Assembly (NCBI GenBank): GCA_028821515.1
Contig: JAPPGA010000019.1
Location: 1 to 64,000 of the forward strand
Reading direction: 5' to 3'
From: Gammaproteobacteria bacterium
GTDB lineage: Bacteria; Pseudomonadota; Gammaproteobacteria; Pseudomonadales; Azotimanducaceae
DNA length: 64,000 bases
The translations under genes were made by a program, and so were the position numbers. The notes under the pieces were generated by a model that saw only the letters and a list, made by a program, of their open reading frames with translations, was not told the origin of the DNA and did no database searches. Positions 1 through 9,997 of the stretch are shown here, in pieces. Numbering within the stretch: the first letter of the stretch is position 1; every line of letters starts with the position of its first letter.

Positions 1-186
1 CAACTTGACAGGTCAAAACATATCAGCGCCATGAAATCCGTCGGCCCTTCGGGCGCGTCGTATTTCACCCCCGCCCAGGCCCACCTATCATCCTGCGCCT
101 TGATCGGCACTGCGTGCCGTTCTACGGCGCAGCCTGCTAGTCTTTCCGGCTCTGAAGACAGTCCGAACCACTGATCTGGGGTATCC

Positions 187-1146
187 ATGGAGTACAGGCA
201 ACTGGGACGCACGGGCTTGAGGATCAGCCCGGTCGTCCTCGGCACCGTCAACTTCTCTTCCTACACGAACGAAGCTGATTCGTTCGCGATTCTGGACCGC
301 GCGCTGGAACTCGGCATCAATCATCTCGACACGGCCAACAACTACAACGCGGGCCGGTCGGAAGCACTGCTTGGACGCTGGCTTGCCCAGGGCGGGGGAC
401 GCCGGGAGAAGATCGTTCTCGCCACCAAGGTGTATTGCAAGCCGAGAGAGTGGGGCGACACGGACAAGGGCCCGACGGGCCCGAACGAGCACGGGCTGTC
501 GGCGGCCAACATTCGCGCCGCCGTGGACGCGAGCCTGGAACGCTTGCAGACGGACCACATTGACCTGTACCAGACCCATCACGTCGACAGAAACGTGCCC
601 TGGGAAGAGCTCTGGCAGGCGATGGAGGTTCTGATCGCCCAGGGCAAAATCACGTATGTCGGCAGTTCCAACTACGCTGGCTGGCACATCGCGCAGGCGC
701 AGGAGGCCGCGCGGCGACGCAACTCGTTGGGATTCGCGTCCGAGCAGAGCATCTACAACCTGGCGAACCGCAGCGTGGAGCTCGAAGTGATACCCGCATG
801 CCTCGATTACGGGATGGGGCTCCTTGTCTACAGCCCGCACGCAAGCGGCAAGCTGGGTGGCAGGCCGGATAGCAACGAAGGACGGCGGGCTATCCAGGAA
901 AGGCACCCGAAGGCCGACGCGTACGAAGCGTTGTGCGATGAAGTCGGACACCCGCCCGCGAGCGTTGCGCTGTCATGGGTGGCGCACCGTCCTGGCGTGA
1001 CGGCGCCGATCATCGGTCCGCGCACCATGGAGCAGCTTGAGGCGAGCGTCGAAGCCATCGATATCGAGCTCGATACCGAAACGCTTCGGCGGCTGGATGC
1101 GATGTTTCCTGGCCCCGGGCCTGCGCCGGAAGCCTACGCCTGGTAG
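187..1146 (+). CDS. aldo/keto reductase family oxidoreductase
   Basis: MEYRQLGRTGLRISPVVLGT N-terminus, LDTANNY and AKR-type C-terminus (GPRTMEQLEASV). Confidence 0.9.
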   Translation: MEYRQLGRTGLRISPVVLGTVNFSSYTNEADSFAILDRALELGINHLDTANNYNAGRSEALLGRWLAQGGGRREKIVLATKVYCKPREWGDTDKGPTGPNEHGLSAANIRAAVDASLERLQTDHIDLYQTHHVDRNVPWEELWQAMEVLIAQGKITYVGSSNYAGWHIAQAQEAARRRNSLGFASEQSIYNLANRSVELEVIPACLDYGMGLLVYSPHASGKLGGRPDSNEGRRAIQERHPKADAYEALCDEVGHPPASVALSWVAHRPGVTAPIIGPRTMEQLEASVEAIDIELDTETLRRLDAMFPGPGPAPEAYAW

Positions 1147-1161
1147 TCGAGTGGGAGAGCC

Positions 1162-2010
1162 ATGCCCGTGCCACAAGATCAATTCGCCACGGTACCCACG
1201 TCCGCCGGTTCGCTGCAACTGGCCTACCAGTCGTTCGGAGACAAGGACGACCCGGTGTTCCTTTTGCTCACGGGGTGGTTCTCGGACCTGACGCTCTGGC
1301 CGAGGGGGTTCTGCGAGGTGCTTAGCCGTCGCGGGTTCCGGGTGATCCGCTACGACCACCGCGATGCGGGCCTGAGTACCCGGACCGATATCGATGTCCC
1401 TGATCCCGGTAACCCTCCCTACACCATGTCCGACCTCGCAGCGGATGCGGTGGGATTGCTAGACGCACTTGGCATAGAGAAGGCGCACGTGGCGGGCTTC
1501 GCCTTCGGCGCCACCATTTCCCACCTGGTTGCCATAGAACATCCGGACCGCGTGCTATCGCTCGTGTCGCTTGCGACCACGACCGGCAGGCGTACGGGTC
1601 CACGGCGGCCGCGGAGGGCCATGCCCCCATTCCCCACGGACCCGGAAGGACTCAGTCGGCTGCACAAGGAGAGGTTCGCCGACATGGCAAGGGAGAGTTT
1701 CGACGAAGAGGACTACGAGGCTCGCCGCAGAGAGTCCGCGCAACGGGGTGCGTCACTCGCAAGGGGAGACATACAGAGTGCCGTCATGCCGACCGCCGGC
1801 GATCGCACCGAGCGCCTCGGACAGGTCAGGGTTCCGGTGCTTGTCGTGCATCCGGAAAAGGATCCCCTGCTTTCCCTCGACGTCTCGAAGTTTCACGTCG
1901 GGTGTTATCCGGATGCGAAGCTCCTGGTCCTGGACGGCATTGGCCACGGCGTACTGCCCGAGCGCCACTGGGCGACGATGGCGGACGCGATGCGGGAGCG
2001 AACGCTGTAG
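1162..2010 (+). CDS. alpha/beta hydrolase
   Basis: YDHRDAGLSTR, nucleophile-elbow region HVAGFAFGATISHLVA, C-terminal DGIGHGVLPE; the elbow Ser appears replaced (GFAFG). Confidence 0.8.
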   Translation: MPVPQDQFATVPTSAGSLQLAYQSFGDKDDPVFLLLTGWFSDLTLWPRGFCEVLSRRGFRVIRYDHRDAGLSTRTDIDVPDPGNPPYTMSDLAADAVGLLDALGIEKAHVAGFAFGATISHLVAIEHPDRVLSLVSLATTTGRRTGPRRPRRAMPPFPTDPEGLSRLHKERFADMARESFDEEDYEARRRESAQRGASLARGDIQSAVMPTAGDRTERLGQVRVPVLVVHPEKDPLLSLDVSKFHVGCYPDAKLLVLDGIGHGVLPERHWATMADAMRERTL

Positions 2011-2016
2011 ACGGGG

Positions 2017-2502
2017 CTAAATGTCGCCCTGGAGCTTCCTGTAATAGTCGACGACAGCGGGGTGAACGAACCCCGATATATCGCCGTGGAGCGCGGCGAT
2101 CTCTCGCACCAGGGAAGAAGACACGAACGAGCTTTCGAGCGACGGCGGCAGGAAGACGTACTCGATGGAGTCGTCCATGGAACGGTTCATTTCGGCCATT
2201 TGAAACTCGTACTCGAAATCGGCCATCGTGCGCAACCCGCGCAGGATGAATATGGTGCCCTTGGTGTGCACGTAGTCGACGAGCAGCGTGTTGAACCCCT
2301 CGACCTCGATGCGGTCGCCAAACTCGGCGAGTACTTCGCGGCAGAGTTCGACGCGCTCGCGAAGATGGACCTCCGGGTCCTTTTGCGCTGACGTTCCGAT
2401 GGCGACGACCACCCGGTCGAAGAGCTTCAACGCGCGCCGGACGAGGTCGGTGTGCCCGTTGGTGATCGGGTTGAAACTGCCTGGATATACGACGGTTGTC
2501 AT
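2017..2502 (-). CDS. coaD: pantetheine-phosphate adenylyltransferase
   Basis: MTTVVYPGSFNPITNGHTDLVRRA ... FLPPSLESSFVSSSLVREIA, full-length 161 aa. Confidence 0.96.
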   Translation of the reverse strand: MTTVVYPGSFNPITNGHTDLVRRALKLFDRVVVAIGTSAQKDPEVHLRERVELCREVLAEFGDRIEVEGFNTLLVDYVHTKGTIFILRGLRTMADFEYEFQMAEMNRSMDDSIEYVFLPPSLESSFVSSSLVREIAALHGDISGFVHPAVVDYYRKLQGDI

Positions 2503-2553
2503 GGGGCCTTCAGCCGGGGGATACGAGCGGACATGCCTTTGTCAAAGCGGTTA

Positions 2554-3156
2554 TCACGCATTGGAGGCGTCCGGCGCATCATCGTAGCACAGGCTCGGAC
2601 GCAGCAGCCGAAAGCGGCAGTCGCCCGCCCTCGACTGCTTGATCGTGGTCCAGCCTGGGATGTCGGTGCCGGACCGAGACTCGAGATACACGGTCGTGTC
2701 GTGTTTCCGGAGCAGTGCGAGGACCTCTGTTGTCCGGGAACTTCCTTGCGGGCCGTGCTTGCCCCGAATGCGATCCGGGCGCTCGAAAGGGGGATCGACG
2801 AATACGATGTCCCATCTCCACGTGGCCTGCCGGCGAAGCCAGGGCAACGCGGGAACGTTGTGGATTTCGCATACTGCGTGCAGACGTCCCGCTTGCGCGC
2901 GCAGCGCGGATGCTGTCCGCTGGTCGTGCTCGACGAGCGTCGCGGATTCCGCACCCCTCGACAGCGCTTCGAAGGCGAGCGCGCCGGTTCCGGCGAACAG
3001 GTCCAGGACGCGGGCACCCTCGATCTCGGTGCCCAGCCAGTTGAACACGGTCTCGCGAACCCGATCCATGGTGGGCCGCAGTGACGGGCGCTGGACGACC
3101 TCGATCTTTCGCCCTTTCCACTTACCGCCGATAATGCGTACTGTTCGTCTCGCCAT
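2554..3156 (-). CDS. rsmD: 16S rRNA (guanine966-N2)-methyltransferase
   Basis: VRIIGGKWKGRKIEV...RPTMDRVRETVFNWL...DLFAGTGALAFEALSRGA...DIVFVDPPF; start chosen at MARRTVRII (ORF track extends further upstream). Confidence 0.93.
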   Translation of the reverse strand: MARRTVRIIGGKWKGRKIEVVQRPSLRPTMDRVRETVFNWLGTEIEGARVLDLFAGTGALAFEALSRGAESATLVEHDQRTASALRAQAGRLHAVCEIHNVPALPWLRRQATWRWDIVFVDPPFERPDRIRGKHGPQGSSRTTEVLALLRKHDTTVYLESRSGTDIPGWTTIKQSRAGDCRFRLLRPSLCYDDAPDASNA

Positions 3157-4276
3157 GACCGGCGCTGTCCGGAACCGTGCTGCCGCAGCCGCCGACGGAA
3201 TATATGAGTTTGCGTTGAACGAAGAAAGTGCCCCAAAGCCATTGCCTTCGGCTCCGCCGGTCGCGGGTGCTCCCGGGACGCACTTGTCCCATGGAGGTCG
3301 AACGGGCGTCTGGCAACGCCTCCACAGGACCCGGGACCGTCTCGCGGAGATCGCGGGCAACCTGTTGCTCGGCGAGCGCGTGATCGACCAGGCTGCGCTG
3401 GAGGACCTGGAAGCCGCGCTGCTTGGAACGGATGTAGGGGTGGATGCGACGCAGCGAATCATCGATGCGATCGCGAAGCGGGTATCGCGCAGGGAACTCT
3501 CCGACGCCGACGCGCTGCGCGGTGCCCTGCGTGACGAACTTGAGGACATGCTCTCACCCATGACCAGCCCGTTCCGGATCGATCCGGAGCGGCGGCCGTT
3601 CGTGGTGCTGGTGGTCGGCGTCAACGGCGCGGGGAAGACGACGACGATAGGGAAGCTGGCGAAGCAGCTTCGCGACGAAGGTCACTCGGTCCTGCTTGCG
3701 GCGGGCGATACGTTTCGCGCCGCAGCGATAGAGCAACTTGTCGAGTGGGGCCGGCGCAACGAAGTGGCGGTGATCGCCCAGGATCGCGGCGCGGACAGCG
3801 CTTCGGTGATCTTCGATGCCATGGAGGCGGCCCGCGCCCGCGGAATCGATGTCGTTCTGGCGGACACGGCGGGGCGGCTGCAGGCGAAGATCAACCTCAT
3901 GGACGAACTGTCGAAGGTCAAACGCGTGGTGGGGCGCTTCGACTCCACCGCGCCCCATGAAGTGATACTGGTGCTCGATGCCGGGATCGGCCAGAACACG
4001 CTGGGCCAGGTGGCCCGGTTCGACGCTGCCGTTGGCCTGACCGGGCTGATCGTGGCAAAGCTCGACGGCTCGGCCCGGGCCGGGATCCTCTTCGCCATCG
4101 CTGCGCAGGACGCCTCGGACAGGGCCCGGAAGGGAGCACTGCCGGTGTACTTCATCGGGGTGGGAGAGCGGGTCGAGGACCTGCGATCTTTCAATGCCCG
4201 CGAGTTCGTCGATGCACTGTTGGGAGAGGGTGGCGAACAACCGAGCCAGAAACGCAGGGGAGGCGCACGTGGGTAG
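3155..4276 (+). CDS. ftsY: signal recognition particle receptor FtsY
   Basis: GVNGAGKTTTIGKLAKQL, AGDTFRAAAIEQL, DTAGRLQAKINLMDEL, LTGLIVAKLDGSARAG; exact start uncertain. Confidence 0.93.
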   Translation: MTGAVRNRAAAAADGIYEFALNEESAPKPLPSAPPVAGAPGTHLSHGGRTGVWQRLHRTRDRLAEIAGNLLLGERVIDQAALEDLEAALLGTDVGVDATQRIIDAIAKRVSRRELSDADALRGALRDELEDMLSPMTSPFRIDPERRPFVVLVVGVNGAGKTTTIGKLAKQLRDEGHSVLLAAGDTFRAAAIEQLVEWGRRNEVAVIAQDRGADSASVIFDAMEAARARGIDVVLADTAGRLQAKINLMDELSKVKRVVGRFDSTAPHEVILVLDAGIGQNTLGQVARFDAAVGLTGLIVAKLDGSARAGILFAIAAQDASDRARKGALPVYFIGVGERVEDLRSFNAREFVDALLGEGGEQPSQKRRGGARG

Positions 4277-4946
4277 CATCGCCCTGCACGGCGTCACCCA
4301 GCGGTTCGAAAATGGACAGGAAGCCCTGCGCGACGTCTCGCTCACTTTCGAGGAAGGCTCCATGACGTTCCTCACGGGGCATTCGGGCGCGGGGAAGAGC
4401 ACCTTCCTCAAGCTCCTGCTGCGGTTGCAGGTCCCCACGCAGGGCCAGATCGTCGTCAATGGCGTCAACATCTGCCAGCTTCCGAGGAACAGGGTGCCGC
4501 GCTACCGGCAGCACCTGGGGGCGGTGTTCCAGGACCATCACCTGCTGGCTGATCGCACGGTGATCGAAAACGTTGCCGTGCCGCTCCTGGTCACGAGCAT
4601 GCGCAAGAGGGACATTGCCACGAGGGCCCGGGCGGCGCTGTCGATGGTGGGGCTCCTCGCCATGGAAAGACTCTACCCGAGCCACCTGTCGGCAGGGGAG
4701 CAGCAGCGGGTCGGAATCGCCCGGGCCGTGGTGAACCGTCCCAACCTGATACTTGCGGACGAACCGACCGGGAATCTCGACCCTGGGTTGTCGCGGGACG
4801 TCATGGGGCTTTTCGTGAACTTTCGGCGGATCGGAGCAACGGTTATCGTCGCGAGCCATGACCATGAACTCATCGAGTCGATGGGTGTGCGCGTCATCGA
4901 ACTCGATCAAGGCCGGGTCGTTCGGGACGAGGCCCCCGCGGCGTGA
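4269..4946 (+). CDS. ftsE: cell division ATP-binding protein FtsE
   Basis: GTG start VGSIALHGVTQRFENGQEALRDVSLTF; Walker A GHSGAGKST, LSAGEQQRVGIARAVV, LADEPTGNLD; between ftsY and ftsX. Confidence 0.93.
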   Translation: MGSIALHGVTQRFENGQEALRDVSLTFEEGSMTFLTGHSGAGKSTFLKLLLRLQVPTQGQIVVNGVNICQLPRNRVPRYRQHLGAVFQDHHLLADRTVIENVAVPLLVTSMRKRDIATRARAALSMVGLLAMERLYPSHLSAGEQQRVGIARAVVNRPNLILADEPTGNLDPGLSRDVMGLFVNFRRIGATVIVASHDHELIESMGVRVIELDQGRVVRDEAPAA

Positions 4947-5905
4947 GTAATGAACGCGGTTCAAGGGATCCGTGGCCGCCGGTGCAGCGTCCGCGGTTTG
5001 CGTGGATTCGCGACCATTGGCGTGTCGGATGGGATTGCTTCGCCATCGCCTGTCGCCGCCTTTGGTCGAGTCTGCTGGTGTGGCTGCTTGTCGGGATCTC
5101 GCTGGCGCTGCCTACGGCGCTGTACATCCTGCAGCGGAACCTGGCTGCCGTTGCCTCGCAGTGGGACGGACGACCGAGTTTCACGGTATACCTGCAGACC
5201 GGAACCGATGTCGGCGTCGCCCGGGTACTCGCAACGCGGCTCGACGCGGAAACCGAAGTCGAGCGGGCGTGGGTCATCACCCCGGAGCAGGCACTGGAGG
5301 ACTTCGGGGAAGGTCTCGCGATAGCGGACGCGCTGGAAGTGCTAGGAGAGAATCCGCTGCCAGCGTCGGTCAGGGCGACGGTGGCCGATGGCGTGGGGGA
5401 GGCGGAGCTGCAGGCGCTTGTCGACGGGCTGCGCAAGGCCGAGCAGGTGGATGAAGTCGCCATGGAAAGGGCCTGGCTGGAGAGGATGGGGGCCATCTCC
5501 GCCCTTGTCGGACGGGTGGGCTGGATCCTCGCCGGGATATTCGGCCTCGGTGCCGCGCTGGTTACGGCATCGTCGGTACGCCTCGTCATAGAATCGCGGC
5601 TGGAAGAGCTCAGGGTGCAGAAACTCGTGGGTGGGACAAATGCGTTCGTGAGGAGGCCGTTTCTGTATTTCGGCCTTTTCTATGGTGTCGGCGGCGGCGT
5701 CGTGGCAGCGATGCTGGTTTCGGGATTGCTGATCGCGCTCGAGGCGCCGCTCGAAAGACTGTTCAGCAGTTATCACGAGCGCCTGGCAATACATGGCATG
5801 AGCGCGCCGCTCGTGGGCGTTTTGCTTGGTGTGGGCGGACTGCTCGGCGTGTGCGGCGCGTTGATCGCGTCGGGCCGACGTCTGAGAGGCGTGGAGTTGG
5901 CCTGA
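4943..5905 (+). CDS. ftsX: cell division permease FtsX
   Basis: FtsX-like: WKPLLVW-type N-terminal TM region, LEELRVQKLVGGTNAFVRRPFLYFGLFYG; 4-bp overlap with ftsE. Confidence 0.9.
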   Translation: MSNERGSRDPWPPVQRPRFAWIRDHWRVGWDCFAIACRRLWSSLLVWLLVGISLALPTALYILQRNLAAVASQWDGRPSFTVYLQTGTDVGVARVLATRLDAETEVERAWVITPEQALEDFGEGLAIADALEVLGENPLPASVRATVADGVGEAELQALVDGLRKAEQVDEVAMERAWLERMGAISALVGRVGWILAGIFGLGAALVTASSVRLVIESRLEELRVQKLVGGTNAFVRRPFLYFGLFYGVGGGVVAAMLVSGLLIALEAPLERLFSSYHERLAIHGMSAPLVGVLLGVGGLLGVCGALIASGRRLRGVELA

Positions 5906-5929
5906 AATGGCTTCGGTGATATCTCCCTG

Positions 5930-6610
5930 ATGCGGCTCGAAGACGTAACCGTCGTCTTTACCGATCCGTCGTTTTTCTCGAACGTGGAGAAAGTGACGGC
6001 ATTGAAAGATGTGAGCCTTCACGTGGGACGCGGTGACAAGGTCGGCGTTATCGGTGCCAATGGCGCCGGGAAATCGACCCTGGTGCGCGTCATGGCCGGG
6101 GTTTTGAAACCCAATGCGGGGACCGTGGACGGCGAGGGAATGTCATGCTCGCTCCTGTCACTGAATGCGGGGTTCGACGGTGAGTTGTCCGGCAGGAGGA
6201 ATGTCGTCATGCACGGCATGTTGATGGGGCTCACGCGCAGGGAAGCAGCGTCGCGTATCGACGCGGTTACCGAGATGTCGGGGCTCGGGGACGCGATGAA
6301 ACGGCGTGTCAGTACGTACTCGACGGGCATGCGCGCGCGGCTTTGCTTCTCGACGGCGATCAACCTTGAGCCGGATATCCTGCTGGTCGATGAAGCGATC
6401 GTCGTCGGGGACCGCGAGTTCCGCGAGAAGTCCGAGCGGATCATGCGCGAGCGGTTCACCGAGGACCGGGCCATCGTGATGGTCAGCCACTCCCTGGCCA
6501 ACGTGGAGCATCTCTGCGAGCGCGCAATCTGGCTGGACCAGGGCGAGATCCGGGCGCAGGGCGACACCAAGAGCGTCGTTCACGCATACCGCAACGCGAA
6601 TCACAGCTAA
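5930..6610 (+). CDS. ABC transporter ATP-binding protein, polysaccharide/teichoic-acid exporter type (Wzt/TagH/KpsT-like), no adjacent permease
   Basis: ALKDVSLHVGRGDKVGVIGANGAGKSTLVRVMAGVLKPNAG, YSTGMRARLCFS, LLVDEAIVVGDREF typical of KpsT/Wzt. Confidence 0.85.
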   Translation: MRLEDVTVVFTDPSFFSNVEKVTALKDVSLHVGRGDKVGVIGANGAGKSTLVRVMAGVLKPNAGTVDGEGMSCSLLSLNAGFDGELSGRRNVVMHGMLMGLTRREAASRIDAVTEMSGLGDAMKRRVSTYSTGMRARLCFSTAINLEPDILLVDEAIVVGDREFREKSERIMRERFTEDRAIVMVSHSLANVEHLCERAIWLDQGEIRAQGDTKSVVHAYRNANHS

Positions 6611-6623
6611 CGCGGCCTAGAAG

Positions 6624-9296
6624 TTGGCGGTGAAGCCCGTTAACACGCATCGGTCGGCTCTAGGTGGCCCCTGCATTCTTGCTGCTGCCGGACTGATCTG
6701 GGGGTGCACCGAGGTCCGGGTGGCGCCCGAACCGGAACACGTCCTGCGCGAGGCGGCGGCGGTGCTCTCGGCGGAGGACGCGGGAGCGCGGTCCGCGCGC
6801 GTGCGCAACGTGGCCTATGACCTTGAGTTCGAGCTCGACGGTGAGGCCGACGAGTACACCGGACGCGTGAGGACTGCATTTGAACTGACGGATGCCCGGG
6901 CAACCCTGACCGTCGACTTTGCCGGCGGCAGGGTCGCAAGCGTACGTGTCAATGGTTCGCGAGTGGATGCCTCCTACAACGGCTACTTCGTGACCCTGCC
7001 GGCCAGTTCCCTGCGGACCGGATCGAACGTGGTGGAGATCGCGTTCTCGCATCCCTACAGCGCGGACGGAAGCGGCCTGTACCGGTTCCGGGACCCGGTC
7101 GATGGCCGGGACTATCTGTACACGGACTTCGAGCCGTTCGATGCGAACCGGTTGTTTCCGTGTTTCGATCAGCCCGACCTGAAGGCGACTTTCGCGACGC
7201 GTGCGACGGTGCCGGCTGACTGGCAGGTGGTGTCGGTCGTAGCGGAGTCCGGCGTCGAGAACCATGGGGACACCAGCACCTGGACGTTCCCGCGGTCGGC
7301 GAGGATCAGCACCTACGTCTACGCGCTGCACGCCGGCCACTACCGGCAGTGGGAGTCGGCGGCCGGTGAGATCCCCCTGCGGCTCTTCGCCCGGGAGTCC
7401 GTCGCCGACTACATCTATCCGGAGCACTGGTTCGTTCCTACTCGCCAGGGGTTCGAGTTCTTCCAGGACTATTTCGGGATCGCCTATCCATTCGGGAAGT
7501 ACGACCAGGTCATCGTGCCCCACTTCAATGCCGGTGCCATGGAAAACGTCGGCGCCGTCACGTTCAGCGAGCGCTTTCTTCGACGCGGCGCCGTCACGCG
7601 ACAGGCGCGTCGATGGCTCGCCAGCGTGATCCTGCACGAGATGGCGCACATGTGGTTCGGGAACCTGGTCACGATGCAGTGGTGGAACGGGCTGTGGCTG
7701 AACGAGTCGTTCGCCACGTTCATGGCAACGCTGGCCCTGGTGGAAGCCACCGATTTCTCGGAGGGGGGGCTCGGCGCCTATCTCAGCACTGTTCGTGCCT
7801 ACCAGGCGGACGAGCGCGACACCACGCATCCCATCGAACTGCCCACCCCCGACACGGATGCCGCCTTCGCGAACTTCGACGCCATCACGTACAACAAGGG
7901 TTCGGCCACACTCACGCAGCTCCATCACCTGGTGGGGCCGGAAGTGTTCCGGCAGGGGGTGAGTGCCTATCTCAGGGCGCATGCCTACGGGAACACGACG
8001 ATCGACGACTTCCTGGCCGAGATATCGAAGGCCGCGGGCCTGGAACTCGAAGGCTGGGCGGGCGACTGGCTGCACCAGCCGGGCACCAACGCCGTGACGG
8101 TCGACCTCAACTGCGAAGACGGCAGGATCACCGGCATGTCGATCCTGCAGACCGCCCCGGCGGCCTGGCAGACCCTGCGCACGCATCGCACCCAACTCGG
8201 TCTCTACAACTTCAGCGATGGGGATGTCTCCGTCCGACGCGTGCCCGTCACCTATGCCGGAACCCGGACGGAAGTCGAAGCGGTGGTGGGCGGGAGATGC
8301 CCGGAGTTCGTCTACGCGAACCACGGCGACTGGGACTATGCGCGGGTGGATTTCGATCGCGAGGCACTGGCCGCGCTCGGCGACCACCTCAACGAATTTG
8401 CGGATCCGCTGGCGAGACTGATGCTCTGGCAGGGCATCTACGACATGGTCCTGCACCAGCGGCTCTCGCCGCTGGAGTTCATCGACATTGCCCTTGCGAA
8501 CGTCGATGCCGAAGGTGTGGACGACGTCACTTCCGAGGTACTCGATGCGTTGCAGGGTTCCTGGTCGTATCTCAGACGCCTTGTCGAAGACCCGGTGATA
8601 CTGGACGAGATCGGGGCGAGGATCGAGGGCTACCTGTGGCAGGCGTTCCTCGAGAGCAAACCGGGGAGTGACCGGCAGCTCCTGTTTTTCGATCATTACC
8701 TTGCGGCGGCAACCAGCCAGCAGAGCATCGACCGGATTGCCCGCCTCCTTGGTGAGTCCGATCTCCCGGAGGGTTTCGTTTTCGATCAGGACCGCCGTTG
8801 GAGTGCCGTCGCACTGCTGAGCGGACACGATCATCCCGCCGCGGCCACCGCACTCGCGGCGGAGCGGAAGCGCGACCTGTCCGATGCGGGTCGGCGCCGG
8901 GCGGTCTCAGCGGAGGCAGCCCGCCCCGATCCCGCGAACCAAAAGCGCTTGATGGACCTGCTCCTTGATCCCGACTCCGGACTGAGTGTCGCCGATGCGT
9001 GGGCGCACGCCAGTGGGCTGTTCCCGGACCACCAGCACGAACTGCAGCTCGAGATCGTCGCCGAGGTGTTCGAAAGGCTGCAGTCCGTAAGCGACCGCCT
9101 CGATCCGTTCTATTTCAGGGCCGTGGCGGAAGGCCTGCTCGGGACGATCTGCGATGCTGGTTATCTCGAACTGGTGGAGCAGGCGGTGGAGCGCTCGCAT
9201 ACGCTGCACCCCTCTCTGGCGAAGCGCGTGAGGAACCTGCGCTTCGACGTCAAACGCTGCCTGGCCATCGGCGAGGTGCTCGCCTCGCCGGGCTGA
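6624..9296 (+). CDS. M1 family aminopeptidase (PepN-like), possible lipoprotein
   Basis: GAMENVGAVTFSE, HEMAHMWFGNLVTMQWWNGLWLNESFA, FPCFDQPDLKATF; N-terminal hydrophobic stretch with lipobox-like LIWGC. Confidence 0.93.
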   Translation: MAVKPVNTHRSALGGPCILAAAGLIWGCTEVRVAPEPEHVLREAAAVLSAEDAGARSARVRNVAYDLEFELDGEADEYTGRVRTAFELTDARATLTVDFAGGRVASVRVNGSRVDASYNGYFVTLPASSLRTGSNVVEIAFSHPYSADGSGLYRFRDPVDGRDYLYTDFEPFDANRLFPCFDQPDLKATFATRATVPADWQVVSVVAESGVENHGDTSTWTFPRSARISTYVYALHAGHYRQWESAAGEIPLRLFARESVADYIYPEHWFVPTRQGFEFFQDYFGIAYPFGKYDQVIVPHFNAGAMENVGAVTFSERFLRRGAVTRQARRWLASVILHEMAHMWFGNLVTMQWWNGLWLNESFATFMATLALVEATDFSEGGLGAYLSTVRAYQADERDTTHPIELPTPDTDAAFANFDAITYNKGSATLTQLHHLVGPEVFRQGVSAYLRAHAYGNTTIDDFLAEISKAAGLELEGWAGDWLHQPGTNAVTVDLNCEDGRITGMSILQTAPAAWQTLRTHRTQLGLYNFSDGDVSVRRVPVTYAGTRTEVEAVVGGRCPEFVYANHGDWDYARVDFDREALAALGDHLNEFADPLARLMLWQGIYDMVLHQRLSPLEFIDIALANVDAEGVDDVTSEVLDALQGSWSYLRRLVEDPVILDEIGARIEGYLWQAFLESKPGSDRQLLFFDHYLAAATSQQSIDRIARLLGESDLPEGFVFDQDRRWSAVALLSGHDHPAAATALAAERKRDLSDAGRRRAVSAEAARPDPANQKRLMDLLLDPDSGLSVADAWAHASGLFPDHQHELQLEIVAEVFERLQSVSDRLDPFYFRAVAEGLLGTICDAGYLELVEQAVERSHTLHPSLAKRVRNLRFDVKRCLAIGEVLASPG

Positions 9297-9339
9297 CTGG
9301 CATAGCGACAGATGGGTTTGGGCGGGGGCGAAACCCGGC

Positions 9340-9906
9340 CTAACTTTCGACGTACTCGAACGGGCTCACCAGTTGCGAGAGCGTGGGGTGTTCGCGGTCC
9401 CGGTCCGAGAGAACGGGACCGGATTCGGGGGTGGGCCATTGGATCCTAAGTGCGGGATCGTTCCAGAGGAGCCCATGGTCATGGTCCGGTGCGTAATAGG
9501 CGCTGACCTTGTACATGACCTCGGTGCCGGGCGTCAGGGTCATGAACCCGTGCCCGAAGCCGACCGGCACCCAGATCTGGTTCCAGGCTTCGGCTGACAG
9601 CGTCGCGCTCACGTGCTGGCCATACGTGGGCGACCCCCGGCGCAGGTCTACCGCCACGTCGAATATCGAACCGCGCAGGACCCGGACGAGCTTGGCCTGC
9701 GCGAAGGGAGGCGCCTGGAAGTGCAGTCCCCGGACCGTCCCCGCATCGGCCGACAGCGAGCAGTTGTCCTGGACAAAGTCCACCGAAATCCCCCCGTCCT
9801 GCAGGGTTCTCCTGTTGTAGACCTCGGAAAAATAGCCTCGATGGTCGCCGTGCTTGACGGGCGTGAGAAGCTTGACGTCGGGGATTTCAAGGGGTTCGAT
9901 ATGCAT
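9340..9906 (-). CDS. rfbC: dTDP-4-dehydrorhamnose 3,5-epimerase
   Basis: [71 protein letters not shown]. Confidence 0.93.
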   Translation of the reverse strand: MHIEPLEIPDVKLLTPVKHGDHRGYFSEVYNRRTLQDGGISVDFVQDNCSLSADAGTVRGLHFQAPPFAQAKLVRVLRGSIFDVAVDLRRGSPTYGQHVSATLSAEAWNQIWVPVGFGHGFMTLTPGTEVMYKVSAYYAPDHDHGLLWNDPALRIQWPTPESGPVLSDRDREHPTLSQLVSPFEYVES

Positions 9907-9997
9907 GTCCGCGCAATGTACGCGAAGTATGCGGATCAGGCGAGAATAGCCGCGGAAAATGCCACGGAAAACGCCGCCCGGCGAACCTTTGGCGGAA

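Noticed and set aside
6660-8834. 724-aa minus-strand ORF antisense to the M1 aminopeptidase
   Set aside because: High-GC shadow ORF; the plus strand has unmistakable M1 motifs and the antisense product has no recognisable domain.
9313-9336. GGGTTT...AAACCC stem between the aminopeptidase and rfbC
   Set aside because: Possible terminator between convergent genes but the stem is short with a G-rich loop; not called.
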